A stretch of 64,000 bases of DNA from Ruania alba (GCF_900105765.1 NZ_FNTX01000002.1:1736001-1800000), one strand, 5' to 3'. Numbered from the stretch's first letter, positions 15,858-24,646 are shown. Notes: generated by a model not told the origin, from the letters alone. Made by a program: numbers and translations.

Positions 15858-17117
15858 TTAGATGCTCGGCTCCGTCGCCAGGTCACGGTCGGCCGATGGG
15901 CTGCTCACCGCGCCGTTGAGGTCGCGCGCGGATCGGCACCGTGCGGCAACGACCAGGCTCGCACCAGCGGCGATGGCGAGCGCTGTGATGATCCAGCCGG
16001 AGGTGTGGACCCCGTCGGTCTCGGTGATCACACCGAAGATTGCGGCGACCGGGAGGAAAACGATCCAGGACAGGGTGCTCACACCGGACGCCACACCCGA
16101 ACGGACCGCTGACGGGACGGCGTCGTGCAGCATCCGGGAGACGTGGATGCTGGCGGCGACGATGAGCAGTACCAAGAGGATCTGCGCGGCGACGACGACA
16201 ACGACCTGGCCGGTGACGGCGAGCGTCACGCCCGTCGCGGTCATCAGCACGGCGATGACGGCTGCGGTTCGTGGCCGGTCCAGGTCGACTCGGCCGGCGA
16301 GTACTCCACCGAGTCCGAGCGACCCGACGATGCCCGCCCAGTGTGGTCCGTAGAGGAAGGTCGGCGCGGCCAGGACTACGAGCCACAGCGGTGAGAACTC
16401 CAGCATCATCTGCAGCATGAGCGCGGTCAGTACGGCCAGAGTCACGATCGGGATCATGCGACCGCGGTTGGCCAGGGCCTGACAGGTCTGCATCAGGTGA
16501 GTCCGCAGCGGCGTGCGCTCCGCAGCGAGGTGAAGCTGTGGCTCGACGAACCGGAGCAGCGCAACGATCGACAGTGCCACCACGGGCACGGTGATCAGGT
16601 AGGTCACCCGCGTTCCCAGGAGCTCGGCGAGAGCTCCGCCGGCGAGCGCGCTGCTGACCATGGCGAGACTGTTGACGAGCCGGTTGTGGCCGAGGTGCCG
16701 CTCGTACGCCTCGCTGTGCCCGGTCTCCTCGAGGACCGTGTCGTAGACCACCGAGTCCATCGTTCCGGAGAACATGGCGAAGTAGACGCCGAGAACCAGC
16801 GCACTGAGGAAATACATCGGCAGGTCGTGGCTGAGGCCGCCCAGCAATGCGCTCACCACCAGCGCCACGCTGGCGATGATCAGGACCCCACGGCGGCTCC
16901 ATCGATCTGCCAGCACGCCGGAGGGCACCTCGAGCAGCGGAACGACCATCGCGTAGGCAGCCGCCATCATGCCGATGCTCGCGGGGGTGAACCCGATCTC
17001 GCTCATGAAGAGCTTCTCCACAGGCACCCAGAAGCCGATTCCCTGGAGGAACGCGGCCACGTGCAAGGGGCGCAGACGCTTGCTCAGTGGGCTTGTGGTC
17101 CGTTGCTGCGAAGTCAT
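15858..17117 (-). CDS. MFS transporter
   Basis: A 419-aa transporter with about twelve hydrophobic segments. The MFS loop motif between helices 2 and 3 is recognisable in VPSGVLADRWSRRGVLI. Substrate cannot be told; the family includes drug exporters. It is divergent from the YCII-ECF42 pair, with a promoter that mirrors the sigma gene's own promoter, so it is the best candidate regulon member of that sigma factor. Confidence 0.85.
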   Translation of the reverse strand: MTSQQRTTSPLSKRLRPLHVAAFLQGIGFWVPVEKLFMSEIGFTPASIGMMAAAYAMVVPLLEVPSGVLADRWSRRGVLIIASVALVVSALLGGLSHDLPMYFLSALVLGVYFAMFSGTMDSVVYDTVLEETGHSEAYERHLGHNRLVNSLAMVSSALAGGALAELLGTRVTYLITVPVVALSIVALLRFVEPQLHLAAERTPLRTHLMQTCQALANRGRMIPIVTLAVLTALMLQMMLEFSPLWLVVLAAPTFLYGPHWAGIVGSLGLGGVLAGRVDLDRPRTAAVIAVLMTATGVTLAVTGQVVVVVAAQILLVLLIVAASIHVSRMLHDAVPSAVRSGVASGVSTLSWIVFLPVAAIFGVITETDGVHTSGWIITALAIAAGASLVVAARCRSARDLNGAVSSPSADRDLATEPSI

Positions 17118-17157
17118 GATGCACTCCCGGTTCGGTGGTGGATCGCCGTCACAGACA

Positions 17158-17185
17158 CATCGATGCTGCTGCGCCGGTCTCGACA
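17158..17185 (-). promoter_or_regulatory. ECF42-type promoter driving the MFS gene
   Basis: Read on the minus strand: TGTCGA (17185-17180), a 17-base spacer, and CGATG (17162-17158), 41 bases before ATG 17117. TGTCGA in the -35 and a CGA-containing -10 fit what I recall of the target motif proposed for ECF42 sigma factors. The same elements with the same spacing occur on the other strand. Confidence 0.65.
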
Positions 17186-17211
17186 TTGGCGCCCGCACGT
17201 CCCCTCTACGA

Positions 17212-17239
17212 TGTCGAGAACGGGTCGGCGGCACCGATG
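17212..17239 (+). promoter_or_regulatory. ECF42-type promoter driving YCII and the sigma gene
   Basis: TGTCGA (17212-17217), a 17-base spacer and CGATG (17235-17239), 48 bases before ATG 17287. It implies autoregulation of the sigma factor. The two promoters share the inverted repeat TCTCGACAT/ATGTCGAGA. Confidence 0.65.
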
Positions 17240-17286
17240 TCCCGGTAAGAGACGCCGGCCCGGCGTCGCCGAACGAAGGAGTCGCG

Positions 17287-17661
17287 ATGAAGTTCATGCT
17301 GATGATCTGGAGCAACCCGGAGAACTGGGATGCCTTACCGCCCGAGCAGCAGAATGCGCTGGCCCAGGCCTCCGCCGCTGAGCACCGTGCGATCGATGCC
17401 GACCTGCTCGCATCGGGAGAACTCGTGGTGTCGGCGGCACTGGCCGATCCGGTGACGACCCGAACAGTGCGGGTGCGCGGCGACGTCGTCGCCAGCACTG
17501 ACGGGCCATACGCCGAGGCGAAGGAGTTCGTGGCGGGGTACTACCTCGTGGACTGCGACGATCTCGAGCGCGCCACCGAGATCGCGGCACGGATCCCGGA
17601 TGCCACGTGGGATCGGGTCGAGATCAGGCCCGCGATGGACCTCGCGGGGTTGGAGATGTGA
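17287..17661 (+). CDS. YCII/DGPF-domain protein
   Basis: A 124-aa YCII-related protein: MKFMLMIW at the start, and TDGPYAEAKEFVAGYYLVDCDD, the DGPF-type motif. Genes of this kind typically sit next to ECF42 sigma factors, as here. A catalytic role is unproven. GAAGGAG lies before ATG 17287; the stop overlaps the sigma gene start (GTGA), so the two are coupled. Confidence 0.88.
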   Translation: MKFMLMIWSNPENWDALPPEQQNALAQASAAEHRAIDADLLASGELVVSAALADPVTTRTVRVRGDVVASTDGPYAEAKEFVAGYYLVDCDDLERATEIAARIPDATWDRVEIRPAMDLAGLEM

Positions 17662-18917
17662 CGACGCCAGAACCGGGCGTAGTCGAGGCGACCCTGCGGG
17701 AGCTGGCCCCGCAGGCGCTCGCCGCCCTGGTCAGGCACCGCGGCCGATTCGACATGTGCGAGGACGCCGTGCAGGAGGCCATGATCGAAGCCGACGCGCG
17801 GTGGCGTGCTCGGGGTGTGCCGGAGAAGCCGCTCGGTTGGCTCCTGACTGTTGCCTCGCGCCGGCTCACCGACCAGATCCGCCAGGAGATGTCGCGCCAC
17901 CGGCGCGAGACCGTGGTCGCGACGCGGGTGCCGGACGACGAACAGGTCGCTCCGCCCGCGGACGCGACCACGGCAAGCGACGATGCGCTCGCACTGCTCT
18001 TCATGTGTTGCCATGCTGCGCTGACCCCCACCTCCCGGATCGCGCTGACGCTGCGGGCCGTCGGTGGGCTGACCACGGCACAGATCGCGCGCGCGTTCCT
18101 CGTCCCCGAGGCAACGATGGCCCAGCGCATCAGTCGCGCGAAGCAGCAGATCAGAGCGGCCGGTGCCACCTTCGAGACACCGTCCGCCGCCGTGGTGCGT
18201 GAGCGCCTCGGCGCGGTGCTGCACGTGCTCTACCTGATCTTCAACGAGGGGTACGTCGCGTCCTCAGGTCCGGACCTGCACCGCGTCGAACTGACCGAGG
18301 AGGCCATCCGGCTCACCCGTCAGGTTCGCCGGCTGCTACCGGAGGACGGCGAGGTCGCTGGACTGCTGGCGCTGATGCTGCTGACCGATGCGCGTCGACC
18401 CGCCCGCACTCGGGCGGACGGCAGCCTGGTACCGCTGGCCGACCAGGACCGCACGTTGTGGGATCGCTCCGCCATCGACGAGGGTGTCACGCTGCTGTCC
18501 CAGTACCTGCCCCGTACCCGCACAGGCCCGTTCCAGTTGCAGGCGGCCATCGCCGCCGTCCATGCCGAGGCACCAACGGCCGAGGACACGGATTGGCCGC
18601 AGATCCTCGCCATCTACGACGTCCTGAGTGGATTCACATCGAACCCGATGGTCGCCCTCAATCGGGCCGTCGCGGTCGCGATGGTGCACGGTGCGCGTAC
18701 GGGTCTCGACCTGCTCGACCGGCTCTCCGATGACCGTGCCCTCGCTGGTCACCACCGATGGCACGCGGTCCGGGCTCACCTCTTCGAGCTCGCCGGCGAC
18801 CTCGTGCATGCTCGTGCTTCGTTCACTGAGGCGGCCAAGCGGGCCACCAGCCTCCCCGAGCAGCGTTACCTCCAGGAGCAGGTGGTCCGGCTGACCACCC
18901 ACGACGACGGCACTTAA
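17658..18917 (+). CDS. ECF42-type RNA polymerase sigma factor with C-terminal extension
   Basis: A 419-aa sigma factor. Region 2 is seen in FDMCEDAVQEAMIEADARW and WLLTVASRRLTDQIRQE; region 4 in LTLRAVGGLTTAQIARAFLV and MAQRISRAKQQIR. The remaining ~230 residues are the DUF6596-type extension typical of ECF42, with LYLIFNEGY, LLALMLLTDARRPAR and FTSNPMVALNRAVAVAMVHG. ECF42 factors have no anti-sigma gene beside them, and none is seen here; the extension is thought to control activity. It ends before a terminator facing the PspA gene. Confidence 0.9.
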   Translation: MTTPEPGVVEATLRELAPQALAALVRHRGRFDMCEDAVQEAMIEADARWRARGVPEKPLGWLLTVASRRLTDQIRQEMSRHRRETVVATRVPDDEQVAPPADATTASDDALALLFMCCHAALTPTSRIALTLRAVGGLTTAQIARAFLVPEATMAQRISRAKQQIRAAGATFETPSAAVVRERLGAVLHVLYLIFNEGYVASSGPDLHRVELTEEAIRLTRQVRRLLPEDGEVAGLLALMLLTDARRPARTRADGSLVPLADQDRTLWDRSAIDEGVTLLSQYLPRTRTGPFQLQAAIAAVHAEAPTAEDTDWPQILAIYDVLSGFTSNPMVALNRAVAVAMVHGARTGLDLLDRLSDDRALAGHHRWHAVRAHLFELAGDLVHARASFTEAAKRATSLPEQRYLQEQVVRLTTHDDGT

Positions 18918-18944
18918 GGTCGAGAACTGACCGCCATTACGCAA

Positions 18945-18975
18945 GGGCACGGACCACCAGTGGTGATCCGTGCCC
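18945..18975. terminator. Hairpin terminator between sigma gene and pspA
   Basis: GGGCACGGA (18945-18953) pairs with TCCGTGCCC (18967-18975), and an inner CCAC/GTGG adds to the stem. It sits between convergent genes, 27 bases after the sigma gene stop. Confidence 0.75.
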
Positions 18976-18995
18976 GCGCGTGTGCAGCCGCGACC

Positions 18996-19733
18996 TCAGC
19001 CGCCGATCTGACCGGCCGAACCGCTGGACTTCAGCGCGGCGAGCCGGGCGTCCACCTCGAGCGAGTCGGCGGAGGCCTCCAGTTCCTCGAACTGGTTGTC
19101 CAGGGAACTGGCGGCGATCTCGGCGTGCCCGGCCACCATGGCCTCCTGACGGCGCACCTGCTCCTCGTAGCGGGAGAGCTCGCTGGTGGGGTCGAGCACG
19201 TTGATCGAGGAGACGGCCTCGTGCACCTTGGCCTGCGCCTCGGCGGACTTGGCGCGCGCGGCCAGCTGGTCCCGCTTCACCTTCAGCTCACCGAGCTTGT
19301 CCTTCATCACGGCGAGACCGTTCTTCAGCTTCTCCACCACCTCGTTCTGCGAGGCGAGGATCGGCTCGGCGTCCTTGACGTCACGCTCGAAGCCGACCTG
19401 CTTGGTCAGCGCCACCTTGGCGAGATTGTCGTACCGGTCGGCACCAGCGGTGTCCCCGGCCTGGCGCAGCTCGTCGGCCTTGCGGGAGGCGGCCAGTGCC
19501 TTGTTGCCCCACTCGCGGACGGACGCGACGTCGTCGTTGTAGTCCTGCTCGGCCAGCCGCAGGTTGCCGATCGTCTGCGCCACGGCCTGCTCGGCCTCAG
19601 CGATGTTGTTCGTGTAGTCCCGTACGAGCTGGTCCAGCATCTTCTGCGGATCCTCGGCGCGGTCGATCAGCGAGTTGATGTTCGCCTTGGTGAGCTGTGC
19701 GATGCGGCCGAGGATGGTCTGCTTCTCCGTCAT
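18996..19733 (-). CDS. pspA: PspA/IM30 family membrane-stress protein
   Basis: A 245-aa, almost entirely helical protein with long coiled-coil stretches (IAEAEQAVAQTIGNLRLAEQDY..., LKNGLAVMKDKLGELKVKRDQLAARAKSAEAQAKV) and the PspA-type N-terminus in which RAEDPQKMLDQLVRDY follows a short amphipathic helix. PspA oligomers coat and repair the cytoplasmic membrane. It lies 68 bases downstream of the TPM-domain gene on the same strand, so the pair may form an envelope-maintenance unit. Confidence 0.9.
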   Translation of the reverse strand: MTEKQTILGRIAQLTKANINSLIDRAEDPQKMLDQLVRDYTNNIAEAEQAVAQTIGNLRLAEQDYNDDVASVREWGNKALAASRKADELRQAGDTAGADRYDNLAKVALTKQVGFERDVKDAEPILASQNEVVEKLKNGLAVMKDKLGELKVKRDQLAARAKSAEAQAKVHEAVSSINVLDPTSELSRYEEQVRRQEAMVAGHAEIAASSLDNQFEELEASADSLEVDARLAALKSSGSAGQIGG

Positions 19734-19801
19734 GTGGACTTCCGTCCCCTTCAGTTGGTCATCGGTCTGTGGTCAGTGTGCCTGTGCGTCCCGCGGGTGT
19801 C

Positions 19802-21856
19802 TCAGAACCGGCCGCCACCTCCTCGGGATCCGCCCCCACCGCCGAAGCCGCCGCCGAAACCGCGGGACCGGCTGCCGCCGAAACCGCCGCTGAACCCGCC
19901 GCCGAAGCCCCCACGACTGCCACGACCACCGAGCGCTCCACCGATGATGCCGCCGAGAATGAGGGAGCCCATGTCGAGACCGCCTCGGCGCCCGTAGCCA
20001 CTGCCCCCGTACCCGAATCCGGACCGGTCGTAGGAGTCCGCCCGGGAGGACTCCCACCGCTGGACATCGGCGTGCGCCAGGTCGCGGGCCTGGGATGCCG
20101 CTGTCCATGCCTGGTTGAGTTGCCCGATGGTCTGCTGCGGCGCGCCCTGTGCCGCCCGGGCCTGGGCGAGGAGACTGGTGGCGTCCGCCAGGCGGGTGCG
20201 TGCGCGGGGTCCGACGGCGCCTCGATGGGTCTCGATGTAGGTGTTCACCGAGCGGACCAACTCCTCGGTGCGTTGCACCCCGGTCGGGATCTTCGCCGTG
20301 GCGCGTTGCTGCACCTCGACCTCCTGCCGGTGCGGGGCGAGGGCCTCGTCCAGGGCGTCCTCCGCGCTGGTGATCTCGGCCATGGCGGCGATCGGGTCAC
20401 CGGTCTCGCGGGCGGTCTCGGCCTGCTCGATCGCGGCATTCGCACGGGGGAGCAGGCCCTGCACGGTCGAGTCGCGCGGAGCGAGCCGCTCCACATCGAC
20501 CAGGTCGGCCCGGATCGAGGCCAGTGCCGGCTCCAGCTGGGTGCGGGCCTCGGCCAGCTGGAGGCTGCCGTGGTGCACCGAATCGATCAACGAGACCGCC
20601 TGACCGAGGGCGTCTTCGGCGGTGCGCGCGTAGGCCACCGCGTTCGCCCTGTCCTCCTCGGCGAGCTGCCCGCGACCGGCGCGCACCGCCTCCTGGGCCG
20701 CGGCGAGCAGTTGACGTGCCTGGTCGGGTGCCTTGGCGATCGACTCCAGGGCGGTGGCCGGGTAGGTGGCCCGGAGCTGGCTCAGCGCGTGCTCCGCCGG
20801 AGGGAGGGTGTCGCCGATCTCGGTGGCCCGTTGCTCGATCTCGTCCAGGTACGCCGGGGCCCGTTCTTGCATGTTGCGCAGGTGGTCGAATGCCTCGGCC
20901 TGCTCGTCGAGCGCGGCGTCGGCGTCCTCGCACAACCCGATGATCCGGGTGAGCCGGGAGCGGCACTCGGCCTCGCTCAGGGTGGTGTTCTCCAGGCTGT
21001 TCTGCACCCCGAAGGCGTCGCTGAGCTGCCGCTTCGCCCCGTCCACGGTGGTGCGGAACTCCTGGATGGCCTGCAGCCCGAACTGGGCCTCGGCGAAGGA
21101 GAGCTCCTGCTCGGAGCTGCGTACGGCGTCGTCCAAGGAGACCAGGGCCGATCCGGCACGCTGCTCGAGCTCCTCCAGCGAGAGCCCGGCGAGCCGCCCC
21201 TCGAGAGAGTCCGGCGCCGGTGGTGGGGTGGCGGGGCGGCCGCCGTGCCCGTGCTGCACCTGGCGCCCGGCACGGGCCGCGGCGCGCCGCCGGGATCGCA
21301 GAGCGGCGCGCACCACGAAGACGGCGATGATCACCACCACGCCGACCAGGAGCAGCACCCAGATGATGGATCCGGAGCCGCCAGTGGCTTCGGCGCGTAG
21401 CTCGTCGGCTGCCGTCACTCCTGCGGCGGTCCAGTCATCGGCGGCGAGATGGTCCTCCATGGCGGCTCCGATGTTCTCGAGCTGGGCATCACTGAGCGGG
21501 AAGGCGTCGGCGACCGACCAGGCGAAGGCGCGGTCGACCACCGCGACCGCGATCAGCACGTCGTTTACGCCCAGGTCGGACAGCTCGGCGCTCTCGGTCG
21601 CCCAGTCTTGTGCGGCCATCCCGTCGAAGGAGTCCACGTACACCACGAACAGGTCGTAGTCGGTCTCTTCGGCGAGCCGGTTCGTGGCCGCTTCGATCTC
21701 GGCCGAACCCCCGGCCAGCACACCGTCGCTCGTGCGATCCTCCACGTGACCTTCCACACGGAACGGGGCCTCGGCGAAGGTGGGGGCCGCCGTCAGGAAT
21801 GTGCTCAGGGCGAGGGCAGTGGCCAGCCCGAGGCACGCGAGCAGGCGCGAGAGCAT
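19802..21856 (-). CDS. TPM-domain membrane protein with coiled coil and Gly-rich tail
   Basis: A 684-aa protein. A signal peptide (1-28, ending TFA) precedes a TPM domain (about 35-155, including YDLFVVYVDSFDG and DVLIAVAVVDRAFAW). One membrane helix is at about 163-186, followed by a basic segment (RSRRRAAARAGR), a ~400-residue coiled-coil-rich cytoplasmic region, and a tail of Gly, Ser, Arg and Phe repeats. TPM domains occur in proteins tied to photosystem repair and envelope stress. AAGGAG lies 7 bases before ATG 21856. The neighbouring pspA supports a membrane role. Confidence 0.85.
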   Translation of the reverse strand: MLSRLLACLGLATALALSTFLTAAPTFAEAPFRVEGHVEDRTSDGVLAGGSAEIEAATNRLAEETDYDLFVVYVDSFDGMAAQDWATESAELSDLGVNDVLIAVAVVDRAFAWSVADAFPLSDAQLENIGAAMEDHLAADDWTAAGVTAADELRAEATGGSGSIIWVLLLVGVVVIIAVFVVRAALRSRRRAAARAGRQVQHGHGGRPATPPPAPDSLEGRLAGLSLEELEQRAGSALVSLDDAVRSSEQELSFAEAQFGLQAIQEFRTTVDGAKRQLSDAFGVQNSLENTTLSEAECRSRLTRIIGLCEDADAALDEQAEAFDHLRNMQERAPAYLDEIEQRATEIGDTLPPAEHALSQLRATYPATALESIAKAPDQARQLLAAAQEAVRAGRGQLAEEDRANAVAYARTAEDALGQAVSLIDSVHHGSLQLAEARTQLEPALASIRADLVDVERLAPRDSTVQGLLPRANAAIEQAETARETGDPIAAMAEITSAEDALDEALAPHRQEVEVQQRATAKIPTGVQRTEELVRSVNTYIETHRGAVGPRARTRLADATSLLAQARAAQGAPQQTIGQLNQAWTAASQARDLAHADVQRWESSRADSYDRSGFGYGGSGYGRRGGLDMGSLILGGIIGGALGGRGSRGGFGGGFSGGFGGSRSRGFGGGFGGGGGSRGGGGRF

Positions 21857-21991
21857 GCGGTTCACTCCTTGATCTTCGCTGCTCACGGGCCCTGGCGCAA
21901 CGAGCATCGATGGGCAGCGCTCACCGCCCGCGTCGACGGCCGGGTGTGCCCTGGCCCACATCGCGATTTCCGGCTTCTCAGATTGCGGGAC

Positions 21992-22004
21992 TATCTTGCA
22001 CGCC
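21992..22004 (+). promoter_or_regulatory. Leaderless-type -10 box of the GATase gene
   Basis: TATCTT (21992-21997) is followed by seven bases and then GTG 22005, the same -10-N7-start geometry seen before the molbindin and HNH genes. No ribosome binding site is present. Confidence 0.45.
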
Positions 22005-22739
22005 GTGACCGAGACAAATTCCCCCACCCCGTTCGACGGCCCGGTGGTGACCGTGGTGCAGCACCAGGACGCGGTGCCCCTCGGCCGCCTCGCCGACACC
22101 TTGCCCGGTCTCCGGGTGCAGATCGTGCGCCCGGACGCCGGCGACGACCTCCCTGCCGCGGCCGACCTGGAGGCGCTGATCGTCCTGGGCGGAACGATGG
22201 CTGCCACCGATAGCGACACACACCCCTGGCTCCCTGCGGTCCGAGACCTGCTCGCGGACGCGGTCGACCAGGACGTGCCGACTCTGGCGATCTGCCTCGG
22301 TGCCCAGCTGCTGGCACTGGCCGGAGGTGGCCAGGTGGCGGTCGCCGCGCCGAGCGGACCCGAGCGCGGCGTGGTCGAGGTGCGGATGCGCCCGGACGCG
22401 GCGCAGGACCCCGTGCTCGGGCCCGTGATGGACGCCCTCGGCCGGGACGTCCCAGCGCCGTCGATGCACCATGACGCGGTCACCGTGCTGCCCAAGAGCG
22501 CCACCTGGCTGGCATCCTCGCTGCGGTACCCGTTTCAGGCGTTCCGGCTGCGCAACGCCCTCGGCGTGCAGTTCCACCCGGAGGCGGATGAGGACATCAT
22601 GCGGCAGTGGGCCCGCTCCGAAGAACTCGATGCCGATGAGCTCGCCGCCGGGTACGCCCAGCACGGTGAAGCGCTCGCGATGCTCGCCAAGGAGCTCGGG
22701 GCGAGTTTTGCCGCGCAGGTGCGTCAGCGGGCGGCCTGA
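22005..22739 (+). CDS. Class I glutamine amidotransferase
   Basis: A 244-aa GATase. The nucleophile elbow is AICLGAQLLA (Cys), and the His and Glu of the triad are in FHPEADED. MHHDAVTVLP marks the usual substrate-side loop. No synthase partner is fused or adjacent, as in GMP-synthase-like stand-alone GATases. It is divergent from the TPM-domain gene. Confidence 0.85.
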   Translation: MTETNSPTPFDGPVVTVVQHQDAVPLGRLADTLPGLRVQIVRPDAGDDLPAAADLEALIVLGGTMAATDSDTHPWLPAVRDLLADAVDQDVPTLAICLGAQLLALAGGGQVAVAAPSGPERGVVEVRMRPDAAQDPVLGPVMDALGRDVPAPSMHHDAVTVLPKSATWLASSLRYPFQAFRLRNALGVQFHPEADEDIMRQWARSEELDADELAAGYAQHGEALAMLAKELGASFAAQVRQRAA

Positions 22740-23120
22740 TCTATCACGCTTCTCGTCGCGGTGGCGGGGCGGTGCTGAGACGCGGAGCTGATCTGCTCTC
22801 CGATGAGCAGTGGGTGCCCGCACGTCGTTGATGGCACATCTACGCGTTGCCCGCCGTGACTGGTGGGTGCGGGATGCGTGTGGCGCACTTCCCGCATGCC
22901 TCGCTGATCTCGATATCGAGTGTCGTGGTGGCCGAGTGGAGTTGGCCGTTTGATGCGCAGGTGTCGGCGGGGCGCGTCTTCGATGACGACCAGGAGGGCG
23001 CTTCGGCTGACGGCAACTGCTGGAGCGGGCCGGGCGCTGAAGTGCGGCGCAGGTGCGACCGGAGAGCACCCTGCTTGCCGCTTGCTCTCCGGTCGCACCT
23101 CGTGATCACACCACTGCGAG
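22740..23120. other. 381-bp stretch without a convincing gene
   Basis: Several short frames are open here, but none has a recognisable product or ribosome binding site. It holds a perfect palindrome CTCGATATCGAG (22909-22920) and, at its far end, the strong hairpin at 23051-23100. The part from 22830 to 23040 could be remains of a gene or an unrecognised RNA. Confidence 0.5.
23051..23100. terminator. Perfect 18-bp hairpin downstream of the AhpD-like gene
   Basis: AGGTGCGACCGGAGAGCA (23051-23068) and its exact complement (23083-23100) enclose a 14-base loop. It lies 20 bases past the end of the AhpD-like gene on the minus strand and downstream of the GATase on the plus strand, so it can stop transcription both ways. 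Confidence 0.75.
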
Positions 23121-23675
23121 TCAGCCCTGCGCCCGCGGGGTTACCTCCACGGGCCAGTCGTTCTCTACCCCGGCCAGCACGTTGAAGTAGTTGGTCAACA
23201 CGTTCAGCGCGATGTTGCCGACGACCTCGCCGATCTCGGCGTCGCTCACCCCGGCGGCCTTGGCCGTGGCGATCGCGTCCTGGCTCACGTGACCACGAGT
23301 CCGCAGGATCTCCTCCGAGAGCGTGAGCAGGGCAGCGGTGTGCGGATCGGCCGACTCAGCCTCACGAGCCGCCTCGAGCTCGGAATCGGGCAGCTTCGCT
23401 AGGTTGCTGCCGATGTAGGTGTGAGCCGACAGGCAGTAGCCGCACCCGTTGGCCTCGGCGGTGGCGATCGCGAGCTGTTCGCGGCTTGCCGCCGGGATCG
23501 TGCCCTTGCCCAGCGCGCCGGACAGGGCCAGGTAGCCACCGAGCAGTGCCGGACTGTTGGCCATCACCTTGGTCATGTTCGGCGTCGCGCCCAGTGCCTG
23601 CTGGACCTGATCGAGCAGATCCTTCGCAGCACCTGAGGCGGTTGTCGGGTCGATCGGGGCGAGCGGCGTAGTCAT
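23121..23675 (-). CDS. Carboxymuconolactone decarboxylase/AhpD-like protein
   Basis: A 184-aa all-helical protein with the redox motif CGYCLSAH (CxxC followed by His) of AhpD-like alkylhydroperoxidases, in an ATAEANGCGYC context. It probably acts in peroxide defence. GGAGG lies before ATG 23675. It is divergent from a CGNR-type regulator, and the region between carries four copies of a CCRTTAGAA-like motif. Confidence 0.85.
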   Translation of the reverse strand: MTTPLAPIDPTTASGAAKDLLDQVQQALGATPNMTKVMANSPALLGGYLALSGALGKGTIPAASREQLAIATAEANGCGYCLSAHTYIGSNLAKLPDSELEAAREAESADPHTAALLTLSEEILRTRGHVSQDAIATAKAAGVSDAEIGEVVGNIALNVLTNYFNVLAGVENDWPVEVTPRAQG

Positions 23676-23695
23676 TGTGACCTCCTGAGGGGGAT

Positions 23696-23785
23696 TTCTA
23701 ATGGGTTGCTAGGTCCGCAACCGTTAGAACATAACCATCGCATCGGTTCGTGTCAAATGGTTAGAGCGACATCCATCCATTAGAA
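23696..23785. promoter_or_regulatory. Four-copy CCRTTAGAA motif between AhpD-like and CGNR genes
   Basis: TTCTAATGG (23696-23704) is the exact reverse complement of CCATTAGAA (23777-23785). CCGTTAGAA (23721-23729) and TGGTTAGAG (23758-23766) are close variants. They fall in the 126-base divergent promoter. The arrangement suggests cooperative binding by one regulator, most simply the adjacent CGNR protein. Confidence 0.65.
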
Positions 23786-23801
23786 GTGGTAGGGTAGGGG
23801 C

Positions 23802-24521
23802 ATGGCCAAGCCCCTGAGTGCTCCGTCCCCGATCCTGGGGCAGCACCTGCCTGTCGAGCTGATGAACACGGTCTGGACCAATCGGCAGGGCATCCATGAC
23901 GCGCTCGCGTCTCCCGACGTCGCCCAGCGATGGATCGAGGCCATCAGGCCGCGCTTGGACCTGCCGACTGCGGACGATGCAGAAGTGCTGAGCCAGGACG
24001 CGCTGGTGCGTGTGCGTGCACTCCGCGACGGGCTGCGGCGAATCGCGGCCGAACGCACCGCAGACCCAAGAGAACAGCCCGTCTCTGCGATGGCCGACCT
24101 TGAAACAGCGGTTCAGGTCGTCAACGAGACCGCTCGCCTCGCCCACGTCTGGCCAACCCTCACGGTGAGCGCTGACGGCGGCATCACCGATGACCGCGAA
24201 CCAGCGGGCGCCCGCGAGGACCTGCTTGTCGCCACTCTGGCTACCCAAGGAATCGAGCTCTTCAGCCGCAAGGCCGATCTGGACCTCCGTGCCTGCCTCG
24301 CCCCGGGGTGCGTGCTCTATTTCATCAAGGACCACCCCCGCCGCCAGTGGTGCTCCAACGCATGCGGCAACTGTGCCCGCGCGGCCCGCTACTACGCCCG
24401 GCATGGCCGCCCCAATCCGGAGCGAGGCGCGCCGGTACCACCCCCGTCCTCTTCGCCGGTGCACCCAACAGAGACGTGCCTCGAGCTCGCGCCGTCGTCA
24501 GTCACAGCGTCGAAGAACTGA
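23802..24521 (+). CDS. CGNR/ABATE-type zinc-finger regulator with altered CGNC motif
   Basis: A 239-aa protein. The N-terminal part (about 10-155) fits the ABATE/stress-induced regulator region. The C-terminus is a zinc finger built on Cys 165, 170, 184 and 188 (RACLAPGC... WCSNACGNC). The family signature is CGNR; here the Arg is Cys. A basic stretch ARAARYYARH follows, as in the family. It probably regulates the divergent AhpD-like gene and itself. Confidence 0.75.
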   Translation: MAKPLSAPSPILGQHLPVELMNTVWTNRQGIHDALASPDVAQRWIEAIRPRLDLPTADDAEVLSQDALVRVRALRDGLRRIAAERTADPREQPVSAMADLETAVQVVNETARLAHVWPTLTVSADGGITDDREPAGAREDLLVATLATQGIELFSRKADLDLRACLAPGCVLYFIKDHPRRQWCSNACGNCARAARYYARHGRPNPERGAPVPPPSSSPVHPTETCLELAPSSVTASKN

Positions 24522-24549
24522 CCGCGCAGGACCCTACGGAGACAGTCAT

Positions 24550-24568
24550 CCACCTCGCCATGAGGTGG
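24550..24568. terminator. Hairpin between CGNR gene and XPB helicase
   Basis: CCACCTC (24550-24556) and GAGGTGG (24562-24568) form a 7-bp stem with a 5-base loop, 29 bases after the CGNR gene stop and in the gap between convergent genes. Confidence 0.5.
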
Positions 24569-24646
24569 GCAGGTGGGGGAGTCGGAGCCGAACAGTGTGC
24601 GTGGGCGTGCGGCGGGAGGGCTCGGTGCGGCGTGAAACCGTCCGGG

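Noticed and set aside
22847-23185. 112-codon plus-strand frame over the hairpin at 23051-23100.
   Set aside because: No ribosome binding site, no domain, and it runs through a perfect hairpin into the AhpD-like gene.
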